A stretch of DNA of 64,000 nucleotides from Motiliproteus sp965230735 (GCF_965230735.1 NZ_OZ246016.1:2790001-2854000); one strand, 5' to 3'; shown: positions 25,233-35,348, counted from the stretch's first letter. Notes: generated by a model not told the origin, from the sequence alone. A program made the numbers and translations.

Positions 25233-28076
25233 TTACGCCTGCGGGCCATTGATCGCTTCATTAACCAGAGTTTCTTGCTCTTCGGCGTGCTGCGACATAT
25301 AACCGGATGCCGGTGCCGCCGAGGCTGGGCGAGCAGAAACTTCCAGGTTCAATGTCGGCCAGAGCTGTGCCAGAACATGGCGCATGTGGTGCTGCGAGCA
25401 GTACCAGGCACCCTGGTTCAGCGGCTCTTCCTGACACCAGACAACGCTCTCGATGTTCTTGTAGGCCTTGAGGGCTTCGATCATATGCTCTTCCGGGAAC
25501 GGATAGAGCTGTTCGATCCGGACGATGGCCACATCGTCATTGCCCTGCTCTTCGCGCTTGTTGTAAAGGTCGTAGTAGACCTTACCGCTACAGAGCACCA
25601 GTCGCTTAACCTTGTCAGCCGCGATGTCGTTGACCTCCGGAATCACGGTCTGGAAGGAACCGTCGGTCAGCTCTTCCAGGGTCGAGATCGCCTGCTTGTG
25701 ACGGAGCAGAGACTTCGGCGACATCACGATCAGCGGCTTACGCAGCGGACGAATCACCTGGCGACGCAGCATGTGGAAAACCTGGGCCGGTGTGGTCGGC
25801 ACACAGACCTGTACGTTGTGTTCGGCACAAAGCTGCAGGTAGCGTTCCAGACGGGCCGAGCTGTGCTCCGGTCCCTGCCCTTCGTAGCCGTGAGGCAACA
25901 ACATGGTCAAACCACACAGACGGGCCCACTTGTGCTCACCGGAAGTGATGAACTGGTCGATAACCACCTGGGCACCGTTGGCGAAGTCACCAAACTGAGC
26001 TTCCCAGATCACCAACGCGTTCGGCGTGGTGGTGGCGTAGCCGTATTCGAACGCCAGCACGGCCTCTTCCGACAGGAAGGAGTCGTGGATGGTCATCCGC
26101 GGCTGATCGTCGGCCAGGTTCTGCAGCGGCACATAGACTTCACCGTCTTTCTGACTGTGCAGCACCGCATGGCGGTGGGAGAAGGTGCCACGACCGACAT
26201 CCTGACCGGTAATACGCACCGGGTGGCCTTCGGCCAGCAGGGTCGCGTACGCCATGGTTTCGGCGAAGCCCCAGTTGATCGGCATTGCACCGGAACCCAT
26301 ACGCTTGCGATCTTCAAGGATCTTCTGCACCTGACGCTGAATAGTGAAGCCTTCAGGCACATGGTCGAGCTTGGCAGCCAGCTCTTTGACCAGCTGCGGA
26401 TCGACACGGGTGTCGTAGGAATGGGTCCACTCGTGACCCAGATAGGGACGCCAGTCAACGAACAACTCTTCGTTGGGTTCGGTAACCAGAGACTTGGCGA
26501 CGTGACGGCCATCTTCGAGTGACTGACGGTAGTCAGACTCCATCGCCTTGCTTTCTTCGGCGCTCAGAACCCCTTCGGCAACCAGCTTATCGGCATAGAG
26601 TGCCCGGGTTGTCTTCTGGGTCTTGATGGTCTGGTACATCAGCGGCTGGGTACCGGACGGCTCGTCGGCCTCGTTATGGCCGCGGCGACGGTAACAAACC
26701 AGATCGATAACGACGTCTTTCTTGAACTCGTTACGGTAGTCCAACGCCACCTGGGTGACGAAAGCGACCGCTTCAGGATCATCGCCATTAACGTGGAAGA
26801 TCGGCGCCTGAACCATCTTGGCCACGTCGGTGCAGTACTCGGTGGAACGCGAGTCTTCACGCTTGTTGGTGGTGAAACCAACCTGGTTGTTGATGACGAT
26901 GTGAACCGTACCGCCGGTCTTGTAGGCGCGGGTCTGCGACATCTGCAGGGTTTCCATCACCACACCCTGACCGGCAAAGGCCTGGTCACCGTGGATGGTG
27001 ATCGGCAGTACCAGATTGCCCTCCGGATCATCTCGGCGATCCTGACGGGCACGTACGGAACCCTCAACCACCGGCGACGCGATCTCCAGGTGGGATGGGT
27101 TAAATGCCAGCGCGATATGGACTTCACCGCCCGGGGTCGCCACGTTGGAAGAGAAGCCCTGGTGGTACTTAACGTCACCGGAGGTTTCCAGGGTCCGCTT
27201 ACCCTCGAACTCTTCAAACAGTTCCTGCGGGTTCTTACCGAAGGTGTTGACCAGAACATTCAGGCGACCACGGTGGGCCATGCCGATAACCACTTCTTTG
27301 GCGCCGGCCTTACCGGAACGCTGGATCAGCTCATCCATACAGGGGATCAGCGCTTCACCACCTTCCAGACCGAATCGCTTAGCACCGGCGAAGCGGGAGC
27401 CCAGGTATTTCTCAAGCCCTTCAGCGGCCGTCAGGCGCTCAAGGATGTGCTTGCGATACTCCGGCTCAAACTCGGGATGACAGCGAACCGTTTCCAGACG
27501 CTGCTGGACCCAACGTTTCTCCTGGGTATCAACGATATGCATAAACTCTGCACCGACGCTGGTGCAGTAAGTCTGGTGCAGATCATCGAGAATCTGTTTA
27601 AGCGGCGCTTCTTCAGGACCGAAGAACAGTGAACCGAGTTGGAAGATCGTATCGTGATCAGCTGCCGACAGCTCATGGAACTGAAGTTCCAGATCCGGTA
27701 CGTCCTCACGCTCCATCAAACCCAGCGGATCGATTTTGGCGATCTGATGACCACGAACCCGGAAGGCGTTGATCATCCGCAATACCCGAACCTGCTTCTT
27801 CTCGTGCTCGGAGCTGACGCTGGAGACCGGAAGGGCCTGGGCAGTGGCGCGTTGATTTTTGGAGAGGTAGAGGAAGTGCTCGCGCACTGTGGAGTGAGGT
27901 ACGTCTTGGGTGACGGTTGGCTGAACGCGGGGGAGCTTATCAAACTCTTCCCGCCATTGTTGTGGTACCGCGTTGGGGTCTCTGAGGTATTCCTCGTAGA
28001 GTTCTTCTACGTAGGCCAGATTCCCACCTGAGAGATGTGAAGTACTCCACATCAACTCCATTATGCCTTCATGCAT
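25233..28076 (-). CDS. sucA: 2-oxoglutarate dehydrogenase E1 component
   Basis: About 947 residues, thiamine diphosphate-dependent. Features include GMAHRGRLNVLVNTFGK, the ThDP-binding region HVNGDDPEAVAFVTQVALDY, and VICYRRRGHNEADEPS-type residues (here LVCYRRRGHNEADEPSGTQP). It decarboxylates 2-oxoglutarate and feeds SucB. The frame extends to a TTG at 28115; I chose the ATG at 28076 because MHEGIMELMWSTSHLSGGN aligns with the N-terminus of Pseudomonas SucA. A second ATG at 28061 with GAAGG upstream is an alternative. First gene of the suc operon. Confidence 0.96.
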   Translation of the reverse strand: MHEGIMELMWSTSHLSGGNLAYVEELYEEYLRDPNAVPQQWREEFDKLPRVQPTVTQDVPHSTVREHFLYLSKNQRATAQALPVSSVSSEHEKKQVRVLRMINAFRVRGHQIAKIDPLGLMEREDVPDLELQFHELSAADHDTIFQLGSLFFGPEEAPLKQILDDLHQTYCTSVGAEFMHIVDTQEKRWVQQRLETVRCHPEFEPEYRKHILERLTAAEGLEKYLGSRFAGAKRFGLEGGEALIPCMDELIQRSGKAGAKEVVIGMAHRGRLNVLVNTFGKNPQELFEEFEGKRTLETSGDVKYHQGFSSNVATPGGEVHIALAFNPSHLEIASPVVEGSVRARQDRRDDPEGNLVLPITIHGDQAFAGQGVVMETLQMSQTRAYKTGGTVHIVINNQVGFTTNKREDSRSTEYCTDVAKMVQAPIFHVNGDDPEAVAFVTQVALDYRNEFKKDVVIDLVCYRRRGHNEADEPSGTQPLMYQTIKTQKTTRALYADKLVAEGVLSAEESKAMESDYRQSLEDGRHVAKSLVTEPNEELFVDWRPYLGHEWTHSYDTRVDPQLVKELAAKLDHVPEGFTIQRQVQKILEDRKRMGSGAMPINWGFAETMAYATLLAEGHPVRITGQDVGRGTFSHRHAVLHSQKDGEVYVPLQNLADDQPRMTIHDSFLSEEAVLAFEYGYATTTPNALVIWEAQFGDFANGAQVVIDQFITSGEHKWARLCGLTMLLPHGYEGQGPEHSSARLERYLQLCAEHNVQVCVPTTPAQVFHMLRRQVIRPLRKPLIVMSPKSLLRHKQAISTLEELTDGSFQTVIPEVNDIAADKVKRLVLCSGKVYYDLYNKREEQGNDDVAIVRIEQLYPFPEEHMIEALKAYKNIESVVWCQEEPLNQGAWYCSQHHMRHVLAQLWPTLNLEVSARPASAAPASGYMSQHAEEQETLVNEAINGPQA

Positions 28077-28332
28077 TCTTGACAACCCTGTAGTGAGGCG
28101 CTTGCCGAACGGCAACGTTCTTCACCCTTTGGCCAACCCGAGGTCGACCGCGGGGAACAACATCCCCTGTAGCAATGTTTCTATGACATTTTTAAGTTGC
28201 TGGATGGTTAGATAGGACCCCCTTCACCACCAGCAAACGCGCAAAGTCTACAGTACTTATTTACGACTAGAAATAGTGCTTTTTACTTACTTCGAAAATC
28301 GCTTGAAAGCCCGTAGCTTCTTATTATCAGGC
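28077..28332 (-). promoter_or_regulatory. Leader region of the sucAB-lpd-sucCD operon
   Basis: About 255 bp without a gene. The minus strand holds two small hairpins close to sucA, TTGCCG-tt-CGGCAA (28102-28115) and GGGGA-tgttgt-TCCCC (28152-28167). With the sdhB terminator upstream this implies a separate suc promoter, but I find no -35/-10 pair worth calling. Confidence 0.4.
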
Positions 28333-28365
28333 AAAAAAAATGGTGCGTATAACCGCACCATTTTT
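28333..28365 (-). terminator. Terminator of the sdhCDAB operon
   Basis: AAATGGTGCG, a 6-nt loop and CGCACCATTT, followed on the minus strand by an eight-T run. It separates sdhCDAB from sucA transcription. Confidence 0.9.
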
Positions 28366-28378
28366 ATGCCTATTCGGA

Positions 28379-29083
28379 TCAGGTCGCCTGTTGCAGCAGC
28401 ATGTTCCGAATTTTACCGATTGCCTTGGTGGGATTGAGTCCCTTCGGGCAAACATTGACGCAGTTCATGATGCCGTGACAACGGAACACGCTGAACGGAT
28501 CGTCAAGATCAGCCAGTCGCTCCCGGGTCGCTGTATCACGACTGTCTGCCAGGAAGCGATAGGCTTGCAGCAGACCAGACGGACCGATGAACTTGTCCGG
28601 GTTCCACCAGAACGACGGACAGGAGGTCGAGCAGCAAGCGCACAGGATGCACTCGTACAGCCCGTCGAGCTTTTCACGCTCTTCCGGAGACTGCAGACGC
28701 TCGATCGCCGGCGCCGGCGTATCGTTGATCAGGTACGGTTTGATCTTCTCGTACTGCTTGTAGAACTGAGCCATGTCGACAACCAGGTCACGAATAACCG
28801 GCAGCCCCGGCAGCGGACGCAGTACCAGCTTGTCCTGCTCGACTACCGCGGACAGCGGAGTGATACAGGCCAGACCGTTCTTGCCGTTCATGTTCATACC
28901 GTCGGAACCGCAAACACCTTCGCGGCAGGAACGACGGTAAGCCAGACTCGGATCCTTATCCTTCAGCAGCTGGAGCAGATCCAGCACCATGATGTCCTTA
29001 CCACCCGGGATATCGATATGGATATCCTGCATGTAGGGCGCATCATCGGTCTCGGGATTGTAACGATAAACACTAACTAACAT
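28379..29083 (-). CDS. sdhB: Succinate dehydrogenase iron-sulfur subunit
   Basis: 234 residues. The 2Fe-2S site is CREGVCGSDGMNMNGKNGLAC in spirit (CREGVCGSDG then NGLAC), the 4Fe-4S site ECILCACCSTSCPSFWW and the 3Fe-4S site CHGIMNCVNVCPKGLNP. It passes electrons from the SdhA flavin to ubiquinone at the membrane. GAGGG precedes the ATG, 12 bp after sdhA. Confidence 0.97.
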   Translation of the reverse strand: MLVSVYRYNPETDDAPYMQDIHIDIPGGKDIMVLDLLQLLKDKDPSLAYRRSCREGVCGSDGMNMNGKNGLACITPLSAVVEQDKLVLRPLPGLPVIRDLVVDMAQFYKQYEKIKPYLINDTPAPAIERLQSPEEREKLDGLYECILCACCSTSCPSFWWNPDKFIGPSGLLQAYRFLADSRDTATRERLADLDDPFSVFRCHGIMNCVNVCPKGLNPTKAIGKIRNMLLQQAT

Positions 29084-29095
29084 GATGACACCCTC

Positions 29096-30868
29096 TTAGT
29101 AAGTACGCTTCTTGGGCGGGAAAGCCTCGACAGTCTTCGGCGCGAAGTTAACGTCACGCTTACCGACCCGCTTCTCACCCGGGAAGTACATGGAGTGTTT
29201 CAGCCAGTTCTCGTCATCACGCTCGGTGAAGTCGTTACGGGCGTGAGCGCCACGACTCTCTTTACGCTCTTCAGCAGCAATTGCAGTCGCTTCCGCCACT
29301 TCCATCAGGTTTTCAAGCTCCAGCGCTTCAATACGTGCCGTGTTGTAGGCGGAGGACTTGTCTTCCAGATGGGTGTTTTCAACCCGTTTACGGATATCTT
29401 TGAGCATCTCCAGACCTTTCTGCATGCTCTCACCGTCACGGAATACACCGAAGTAGAGTTGCATGGTCTTCTGCAGTTCAGCGCGAACTTCAGAGACGCT
29501 TTCACCGGCGGTGGTCGCGTTCAGACGCTCCAGACGAGTCATCGCCGCAGCGATGTTCTCTTCGTTGGCATCCTTGGCGGTGTAACCATCGCTCATCAGT
29601 TTCTGGATATGCAGACCGGCGGCGCGGCCGAATACAACCAGGTCCAGCAGCGAGTTACCACCCAGACGGTTGGCGCCGTGTACAGACACACAGGCGACCT
29701 CACCACAGGCGAACAGGCCCGGAATCTCAACATCGTTGCCGTCGGCATCCTGAGTCAGCGCCTGACCACCGATATTGGTCGGAATACCGCCCATCATGTA
29801 GTGACAGGTCGGCACAACCGGAATCGGCGCCTTGACCGGGTCAACATGAGCAAAGGTCTTGGACAGCTCACAGATACCCGGCAGGCGGCTGTGCAGCACT
29901 TCCTCACCCAGGTGATCCAGTTTCAGGAATACGTGATCGGCGTTTTCACCGCAACCACGACCATCCAGAATCTCCAGAACCATTGAACGGGCCACAACGT
30001 CACGACCGGCGAGGTCTTTGGCGTTCGGCGCGTAACGCTCCATAAAGCGTTCGCCGTCCTTATTGATCAGGTAACCACCCTCACCACGACAACCTTCGGT
30101 GACCAGCACACCAGCACCGGCGATACCGGTCGGGTGGAACTGCCACATTTCGATGTCCTGAACCGGGAATCCGGCACGCAGCGCCATACCCACACCGTCA
30201 CCGGTGTTGATCAGCGCGTTAGTGGTGGACTGGTAGATACGACCGGACCCCCCTGTCGCCAGGACAGTTGCCAGTGCTTTGATGTAAACGGTTTCGCCGG
30301 TTTCCATGCAGATTGCAATGACACCTACGATAACGCCGTCATCATTCTTCACCAGGTCGGTGGCATACCACTCATTGAAGAAGGTGGTACCGCCCTTCAG
30401 GTTGGCCTGGTAAAGGGTGTGCAGCAGCGCGTGACCGGTACGGTCAGCCGCAGCACAGGTACGTGCCGCCTGGCCGCCTTCGCCGAAGTTCTTCGACTGG
30501 CCACCGAACGGGCGCTGATAGATACGACCGGACTCGGTACGTGAGAACGGCAGACCCATATGATCCAATTCAAACACCGCCTGAGGACCGACCGAGCACA
30601 TGTACTCGATGGCGTCCTGGTCGCCGATATAGTCGGAGCCCTTAACGGTGTCATACATGTGCCAACGCCAATCGTCGTTTGGATCAGCACTGGCGATAGC
30701 ACAGGTAATACCACCTTGAGCGGAAACCGTGTGCGAGCGAGTCGGGAACACCTTGGTGACACAGGCCGTCTTCAGGCCTGACTGGGTCAGCTGCAACGCG
30801 GCACGCATACCGGCGCCACCGCCACCAACCACGATCGCATCAAAACTAAGCGTACGAACTTTAGTCAT
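29096..30868 (-). CDS. sdhA: Succinate dehydrogenase flavoprotein subunit
   Basis: 590 residues. The FAD-binding VVGGGGAGMRAALQLTQSGL, the covalent FAD histidine in RSHTVSAQGG, and the active-site segments FHPTGIAGAGVLVTEGCRGE and HGANRLGGNSLLDLVVFGR are present. It oxidises succinate to fumarate in the TCA cycle and respiratory complex II. It starts 3 bp after sdhD. Confidence 0.98.
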   Translation of the reverse strand: MTKVRTLSFDAIVVGGGGAGMRAALQLTQSGLKTACVTKVFPTRSHTVSAQGGITCAIASADPNDDWRWHMYDTVKGSDYIGDQDAIEYMCSVGPQAVFELDHMGLPFSRTESGRIYQRPFGGQSKNFGEGGQAARTCAAADRTGHALLHTLYQANLKGGTTFFNEWYATDLVKNDDGVIVGVIAICMETGETVYIKALATVLATGGSGRIYQSTTNALINTGDGVGMALRAGFPVQDIEMWQFHPTGIAGAGVLVTEGCRGEGGYLINKDGERFMERYAPNAKDLAGRDVVARSMVLEILDGRGCGENADHVFLKLDHLGEEVLHSRLPGICELSKTFAHVDPVKAPIPVVPTCHYMMGGIPTNIGGQALTQDADGNDVEIPGLFACGEVACVSVHGANRLGGNSLLDLVVFGRAAGLHIQKLMSDGYTAKDANEENIAAAMTRLERLNATTAGESVSEVRAELQKTMQLYFGVFRDGESMQKGLEMLKDIRKRVENTHLEDKSSAYNTARIEALELENLMEVAEATAIAAEERKESRGAHARNDFTERDDENWLKHSMYFPGEKRVGKRDVNFAPKTVEAFPPKKRTY

Positions 30869-30871
30869 TGC

Positions 30872-31219
30872 TTATAATCCCCACAGTACCTGAATGCCCC
30901 ACACCAGATAGGTGAACATCGCTGCACCACAGATCACTTGGAACAGGAAGCGGGGGCCAGTTGGTTTGATGTAGTCGGTCGATACGCTCCACAGACCAAT
31001 CCAGGCATGGGCACCAATGGACAGCATGGTCATCAGGGTAAAGACGCGAACCCAAGTCTTATCGAACAGGGCACTCCACTGTTCGTAAGTCAGGTCAGGG
31101 TTAAACAACAAGTAAGTCAGGATGAAGACGGTATAGACCAGCAGCACAACGGCTGTGGCACGCTGAATCATCCAATCATACAGGCCGCTACGGCCAAAGC
31201 TTGTGATAGAAGTTACCAT
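30872..31219 (-). CDS. sdhD: Succinate dehydrogenase membrane anchor subunit
   Basis: About 115 residues with three membrane helices. The opening MVTSITSFGRSGLYDWMIQR matches SdhD of Pseudomonas; the ubiquinone-site and heme-ligand region is in SIGAHAWIGLWSVSTDYIKP (D71-like and H motif). I chose the second ATG (31219) because GGGAG lies 7 nt upstream; the first ATG (31225) is only 1 nt from it. It overlaps the end of sdhC by 7 bp. Confidence 0.92.
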   Translation of the reverse strand: MVTSITSFGRSGLYDWMIQRATAVVLLVYTVFILTYLLFNPDLTYEQWSALFDKTWVRVFTLMTMLSIGAHAWIGLWSVSTDYIKPTGPRFLFQVICGAAMFTYLVWGIQVLWGL

Positions 31220-31590
31220 ACCCATACTCCCGCCAGCAGGACTGAAACAACACCGGCAGCCAGGGTGGCTTTGGCAATCATCGTGCCGCTTTCCAGCTCT
31301 TCACAGTAACCGCAATCCATAATCAGATGCTTGATACCGGCAAAGAAGTGGTAAAGCAGCGCGGATACCAGACCCCAGGCGATAAACTTCGCGAAGAAGC
31401 TATTGCTAAGCATGTCGGTAACGGCGTCAAACCCCTGCTGAGACTCCAGGGAAAGATCAAACACATACAGCATGAAAGCGACACCTACAAAGAGGATGAC
31501 GCCGGTGATGCGGTGCAAAATCGAGGAGATTGCAGGAAGGGGTTGCTTAATAGTACGTAAATCTAGATTTACAGGTCTCGTTTTATTCAC
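31213..31590 (-). CDS. sdhC: Succinate dehydrogenase cytochrome b556 subunit
   Basis: 125 residues with three membrane helices. The quinone-site motif ISSILHRITGVILF and the heme b ligand motif YHFFAGIKHLIMDCGY are present, and the N-terminus TRPVNLDLRTIKQPLPAISS matches the family. The start is GTG at 31590. First gene of sdhCDAB, diverging from gltA. Confidence 0.95.
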   Translation of the reverse strand: MNKTRPVNLDLRTIKQPLPAISSILHRITGVILFVGVAFMLYVFDLSLESQQGFDAVTDMLSNSFFAKFIAWGLVSALLYHFFAGIKHLIMDCGYCEELESGTMIAKATLAAGVVSVLLAGVWVW

Positions 31591-31709
31591 GGCTCTAATT
31601 CACACTCACGTTAGCCCTCTGACGGGGCGATTAGAAGGACGTGCCAGGAGGTGAGGTCAGAAATAGAAAAAAAGAAAAAATCCTTTTCTCTCCCCAACTT
31701 CGACGCGAA

Positions 31710-31738
31710 AGTATACCCATCTCGCCCTTTCAAGACAA
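31710..31738 (-). promoter_or_regulatory. Putative sdhCDAB promoter
   Basis: On the minus strand TTGTCT-17 bp-TATACT, about 120 bp upstream of the sdhC GTG. The resulting leader contains a pyrimidine-rich stretch (31663-31690 on the plus strand reads as A/G and T/C runs). Confidence 0.5.
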
Positions 31739-31874
31739 TTCAAACGAACTAGACCAAAGGTAAAGAACAGGCTGATTATTTCGCGTACAGCCACCCTGGA
31801 TTGTGATTTTATTTAAATTGACTTTTGCCAATCAAAATCCGTGCTGCATTGCGACAATAGAACCTTTGGATCAA

Positions 31875-31902
31875 TTGACTTTAAGCGCAATCTGCCTATA
31901 GT
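31875..31902 (+). promoter_or_regulatory. Putative gltA promoter
   Basis: TTGACT-16 bp-TATAGT, about 100 bp before the gltA ATG. Together with the sdh promoter, it accounts for the 410-bp divergent region 31591-32002, in which I see no gene. Confidence 0.55.
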
Positions 31903-32002
31903 GGGGCACTCTAAAGATGACCTGCCAGAGAGCAAATTCATGTTAACTCATTGAATTTGTTCAACTGGCGTCCAATAAAACTTAAGAATGATAGGAGCCG
32001 CC

Positions 32003-33280
32003 ATGACTGACAAGAAAGCCTATTTGAAGGTCGACGGTCTAGAAGAAACCTTTGAACTGCCGGTCCTGCACGGTACCGAAGGTCCCGATGTAGTAGACGT
32101 ACGCGCGCTGACCTCAAAAGGCCTTTTCACTTACGATCCTGGCTTCGTTTCCACCGCAGCCTGTGATTCCGGCATCACCTTCATCGACGGCGGCAAAGGC
32201 ATTCTGCTCCACGGTGGTTACCCGATCGAACAACTGGCTGAAAAGTCAGACTACATGGAAGTCTGCTATCTACTCCTTAATGGCGAACTGCCCAACGCTG
32301 AAGAAAAAGCCAAGTTCGTCAGCACTATCAAGAACCACACCATGGTTCATGAACAGCTGAGCCACTTCTTCAACGGTTTCCGTCGTGACGGCCACCCGAT
32401 GGCTATCATGTGTGGTGTTGTCGGCGCCCTGTCCGCGTTCTACCACGATTCCCTGGACATCAACGATGCCCACCATCGTGAGGTTTGCGCCTTCCGTCTG
32501 ATCGCCAAGATCCCGACCATCGCCGCGATGTGTTACAAGTACTCGATCGGCATGCCGTTCATGTACCCGCGCAACGACCTGAACTACGCCGAAAACTTCC
32601 TCTACATGATGTTCGGCAATCCTTGCGAGGAGTACGTACCTAACCCGGTTCTGGCCAAGGCAATGGATAAGATCTTTATCCTGCACGCCGACCACGAGCA
32701 GAACGCTTCCACCTCTACCGTACGTCTGGCTGGCTCCTCAGGCGCCAACCCGTTCGCTTGTATCGCATCCGGTATTGCCGCCCTTTGGGGGCCGGCTCAC
32801 GGTGGTGCCAACGAAGCCGTACTGACCATGCTGGAAGAGATCGGCGATGCCAAGAACATTCCGGAATTCATCGCCAAGGCCAAGGACCCGAACGATCCGT
32901 TCCGCCTGATGGGCTTCGGTCACCGCGTCTACCGCAACTTCGACCCGCGCGCCAAGGTAATGAAAGTTTCCTGCGACGAGGTTCTGAAAGAGCTGGGCCT
33001 GGAGAACGACCCGCTGCTGAAGATCGCCAAAGAGCTGGAGCGCATCGCCCTGGAAGACGAGTACTTCGTCGAGCGCAAGCTTTACCCGAATGTCGACTTC
33101 TACTCCGGCATCATCCTCAAGGCGATCGGTATTCCGACCAACATGTTTACCGTTATCTTCGCCCTGTCCCGCACCATCGGCTGGATCTCTCACTGGAACG
33201 AGTTCCACTCCAGCCCGAACCGTATCGGTCGTCCGCGTCAGCTGTACACCGGTCCGGCCAAGCGCGACTACCCGGGTTAA
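32003..33280 (+). CDS. gltA: Citrate synthase (type II, hexameric)
   Basis: 425 residues. Catalytic residues are in WGPAHGGANEAVLTMLEEIG (His about 266), MGFGHRVYRNFDPRAKVMK, and YPNVDFYSGIILKAIGIPT (Asp). It condenses oxaloacetate and acetyl-CoA and is of the length of the NADH-inhibited gram-negative enzyme. The frame opens at 31988, but the ATG at 32003 (MTDKKAYLKVDGL) has AGGAG 7 nt upstream and matches the family start. Divergent from sdhCDAB as in Pseudomonas. Confidence 0.97.
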   Translation: MTDKKAYLKVDGLEETFELPVLHGTEGPDVVDVRALTSKGLFTYDPGFVSTAACDSGITFIDGGKGILLHGGYPIEQLAEKSDYMEVCYLLLNGELPNAEEKAKFVSTIKNHTMVHEQLSHFFNGFRRDGHPMAIMCGVVGALSAFYHDSLDINDAHHREVCAFRLIAKIPTIAAMCYKYSIGMPFMYPRNDLNYAENFLYMMFGNPCEEYVPNPVLAKAMDKIFILHADHEQNASTSTVRLAGSSGANPFACIASGIAALWGPAHGGANEAVLTMLEEIGDAKNIPEFIAKAKDPNDPFRLMGFGHRVYRNFDPRAKVMKVSCDEVLKELGLENDPLLKIAKELERIALEDEYFVERKLYPNVDFYSGIILKAIGIPTNMFTVIFALSRTIGWISHWNEFHSSPNRIGRPRQLYTGPAKRDYPG

Positions 33281-33294
33281 TCAACCCAACTTCC

Positions 33295-33321
33295 AAAAAG
33301 GCCGCATAATGCGGCCTTTTT
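33295..33321 (+). terminator. Terminator of gltA
   Basis: AAAAAGGCCGCA-taa-TGCGGCCTTTTTT, a 12-bp perfect stem with T-run, 14 bp after the stop. Confidence 0.92.
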
Positions 33322-33495
33322 TGTATCTGCTGTTGATATCAACACAGCCACGGCTCGTGTAATCACCTCGAAGCCACCTGATTGCTTGATTCAGCCAGGA
33401 TTCTTTGTGGGCAGCATCTCAGAATCTGAAGCTCAACTCCTGGCACTGACAACAAGATCACCAGCAACACCCGCGCCTATGAAGACCAAACTGAC

Positions 33496-34757
33496 TCAAC
33501 CGGCAGCAATCTGATTTTTACCCCGATGCTTGGCGCTGTAGAGATAATGATCTGAGCGGGCAACCAGCTCACTGATCGTCGATCCATCATCCGGGCAGCA
33601 AGCAACACCCGACGAAAGCGAAAAGGTCACCGAGTCGCCGCCAAACTGCTGCCGACATTGGGATTTGAACAGATCGGCAATCAACTCGGCCTTATCCATC
33701 GCCTGCTTTCGATTCATTTCCGGCAGCAACAACAGAATTTCGTCGCCGCCAAGTCGGCAAGCCAGATCTACCGAGCGGGTGTTTTCTTCGATGATCCGGG
33801 CCAGTATAACCAGCACTCGATCGCCCGCTTCATCCCCATCCGATCATTGATCTTCTTAAAATCATCGATATCAATATTGATAATCGAAAGTGACGGATCC
33901 TTGGCATCTTCAACGACAATCCGTTTGCTCTTCTCCTGCCAACCGCGCCGATTCAACAGCCCCGTCAGCGGATCCTTGATGGATTGATGGAACAGATCAT
34001 TACGCAAGCCCAGGTTGGAGATGGTGATCGCCAGCACACTGGCAGCGGGAGTCAGGGCCTCTGAAACATTGGCGACCTGTGCTTCATCGGCACCATTAAG
34101 CTCAACGGCAATCACGCCGTAACAGTCTGCCGCATTGCTGACCGGTACACACAGCTGACGCTGCGGCACACCTCCACAGGAACGCTCACAAATCCCCATT
34201 TCGGTGTCGTAAATCTTGTTGGAACGGCGGCTCCAGCACTTTTCAAATTCCAAGGCCTCGAAGCGATCACTCTGACCACCCCACTGACAAACCGTCTGAG
34301 ACGACTCATTGCGGCCACCGAGGACAACCGCCCCGGCATTGGACTGCGCCAAATCACAGGCATAACTTTGGAAAACCCGTACCGCCTCCTCTTCAGACTC
34401 GGAAATCAGCAGGGCTTCGGTCATCTGCCCCACCACTGTCAGCTGTCGGGATTTCTCCAGCGCGCGTTGTTTACCCTGCTGCTCGGCCGCCTTGAGTTGC
34501 TATATCTCAATTAATCGCTGCTTCAACGCATGCTGCGCCAGCGTCAGGTCCCGCCACCGTCGCCAAGAAAACCACGCCATCGCTAGCGCAATCGCCGCCG
34601 CCGCAATCGGCAGCTCGTCCAGCTCTATCTCTTCATACTGCGCAGACCACTCGATAAAACTCTCGTTGGCGTCAAAGTACGCAGCCAGCAGCAAGGCAAC
34701 CAACGAAAACCCCAAGGCAACCATCAGATCTTTTGAGCTATTGGACAGCATCGCCAA
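33496..34757 (-). pseudogene. Membrane-anchored diguanylate cyclase (GGDEF) broken by an amber stop and a frameshift
   Basis: Three pieces reconstruct one gene. Piece 1 (34757-34500) encodes two membrane helices and the start of a coiled coil, ending LKQRLIEI at a TAG. The same frame continues after the TAG with QLKAAEQQGKQRALEKSRQL, then a GAF-like domain and the start of a GGDEF domain (DPLTGLLNRRGW, NIDIDDFKKINDRMG). There the frame shifts: DRMG should be followed by HEAGDRVL, and EAGDRVLVILARIIEEN is found in another frame, consistent with loss of one base near 33824. The last piece has an intact RLGGDEILLLLP site. Without suppression no complete cyclase is made. A sequencing error could explain either lesion, less easily both. 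Confidence 0.8.
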
Positions 34758-34994
34758 TCACAACCACGCAATCAAACATTCCGTTCAACCAGCGTAGCAC
34801 AGCCTCAAACATGGCTACCCTAGCCTGATCCGCCGATGAAACACCTATAGCTCCTATTTACTTTGACCAGATGGCTAGTCGCTGACCAGTTTTTGAGTAA
34901 AAGACCAAACAGTAGATAACGGTATAAATTAAGCTAAACATTGCCCGTTCATATGACGGTTGTAACACGCTGCCATTTCTTTGATGATGCGAAC

Positions 34995-35348
34995 ATGAAA
35001 ACAATCAGCAGCCTGCTCTTCTCACTGGCCTGTTTTGCTACCGCTACGCTCTCTGCCCAGATGATGGGAGCCGGGCTCTGGTTTTGGATAATCATCACCG
35101 CCGGCCTAGTCGTTGGTGCCAGCCTATTTTCATCGCCACTGACCAAACCCGCCGTTGCACTGGCCGGCTGCCTGAGTGTCATCTCGGTGGGTGCTATATT
35201 GCTGGGCTTGGTAGCCGCAACGATCGGCGGCTCCTTCAATATGGATGGCGACTCTGCATTGCTGCTGAGCCTGTTTGCAGTGATTGCGATCAGCGGCGCC
35301 GGACGGGTGCTGATCCATAAACGCGAACTGCGTCAACGACGCTTCTGA
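34995..35348 (+). CDS. Small integral membrane protein of unknown function
   Basis: About 117 residues from the ATG at 34995 (MKTISSLLFSLACF) with four hydrophobic segments (about 5-20, 25-45, 53-76, 85-103) and a basic C-terminus (LIHKRELRQRRF). I do not recognise a family. The frame extends upstream to a TTG at 34941, but that extension is polar and unlike a leader. No clear ribosome site. It converges on rlmKL 40 bp away. Confidence 0.55.
   Translation: MKTISSLLFSLACFATATLSAQMMGAGLWFWIIITAGLVVGASLFSSPLTKPAVALAGCLSVISVGAILLGLVAATIGGSFNMDGDSALLLSLFAVIAISGAGRVLIHKRELRQRRF

Noticed and set aside
34500..34502. Amber codon in the GGDEF gene as a programmed recoding or suppression site
   Set aside because: A separate frameshift further on also breaks the gene and no recoding signal is visible, so decay is simpler.
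34863..34911. Two CTGGTCA half-sites about 20 bp apart as a second FadR-like operator
   Set aside because: They are direct repeats rather than a palindrome and lie upstream of a pseudogene; too weak to call.
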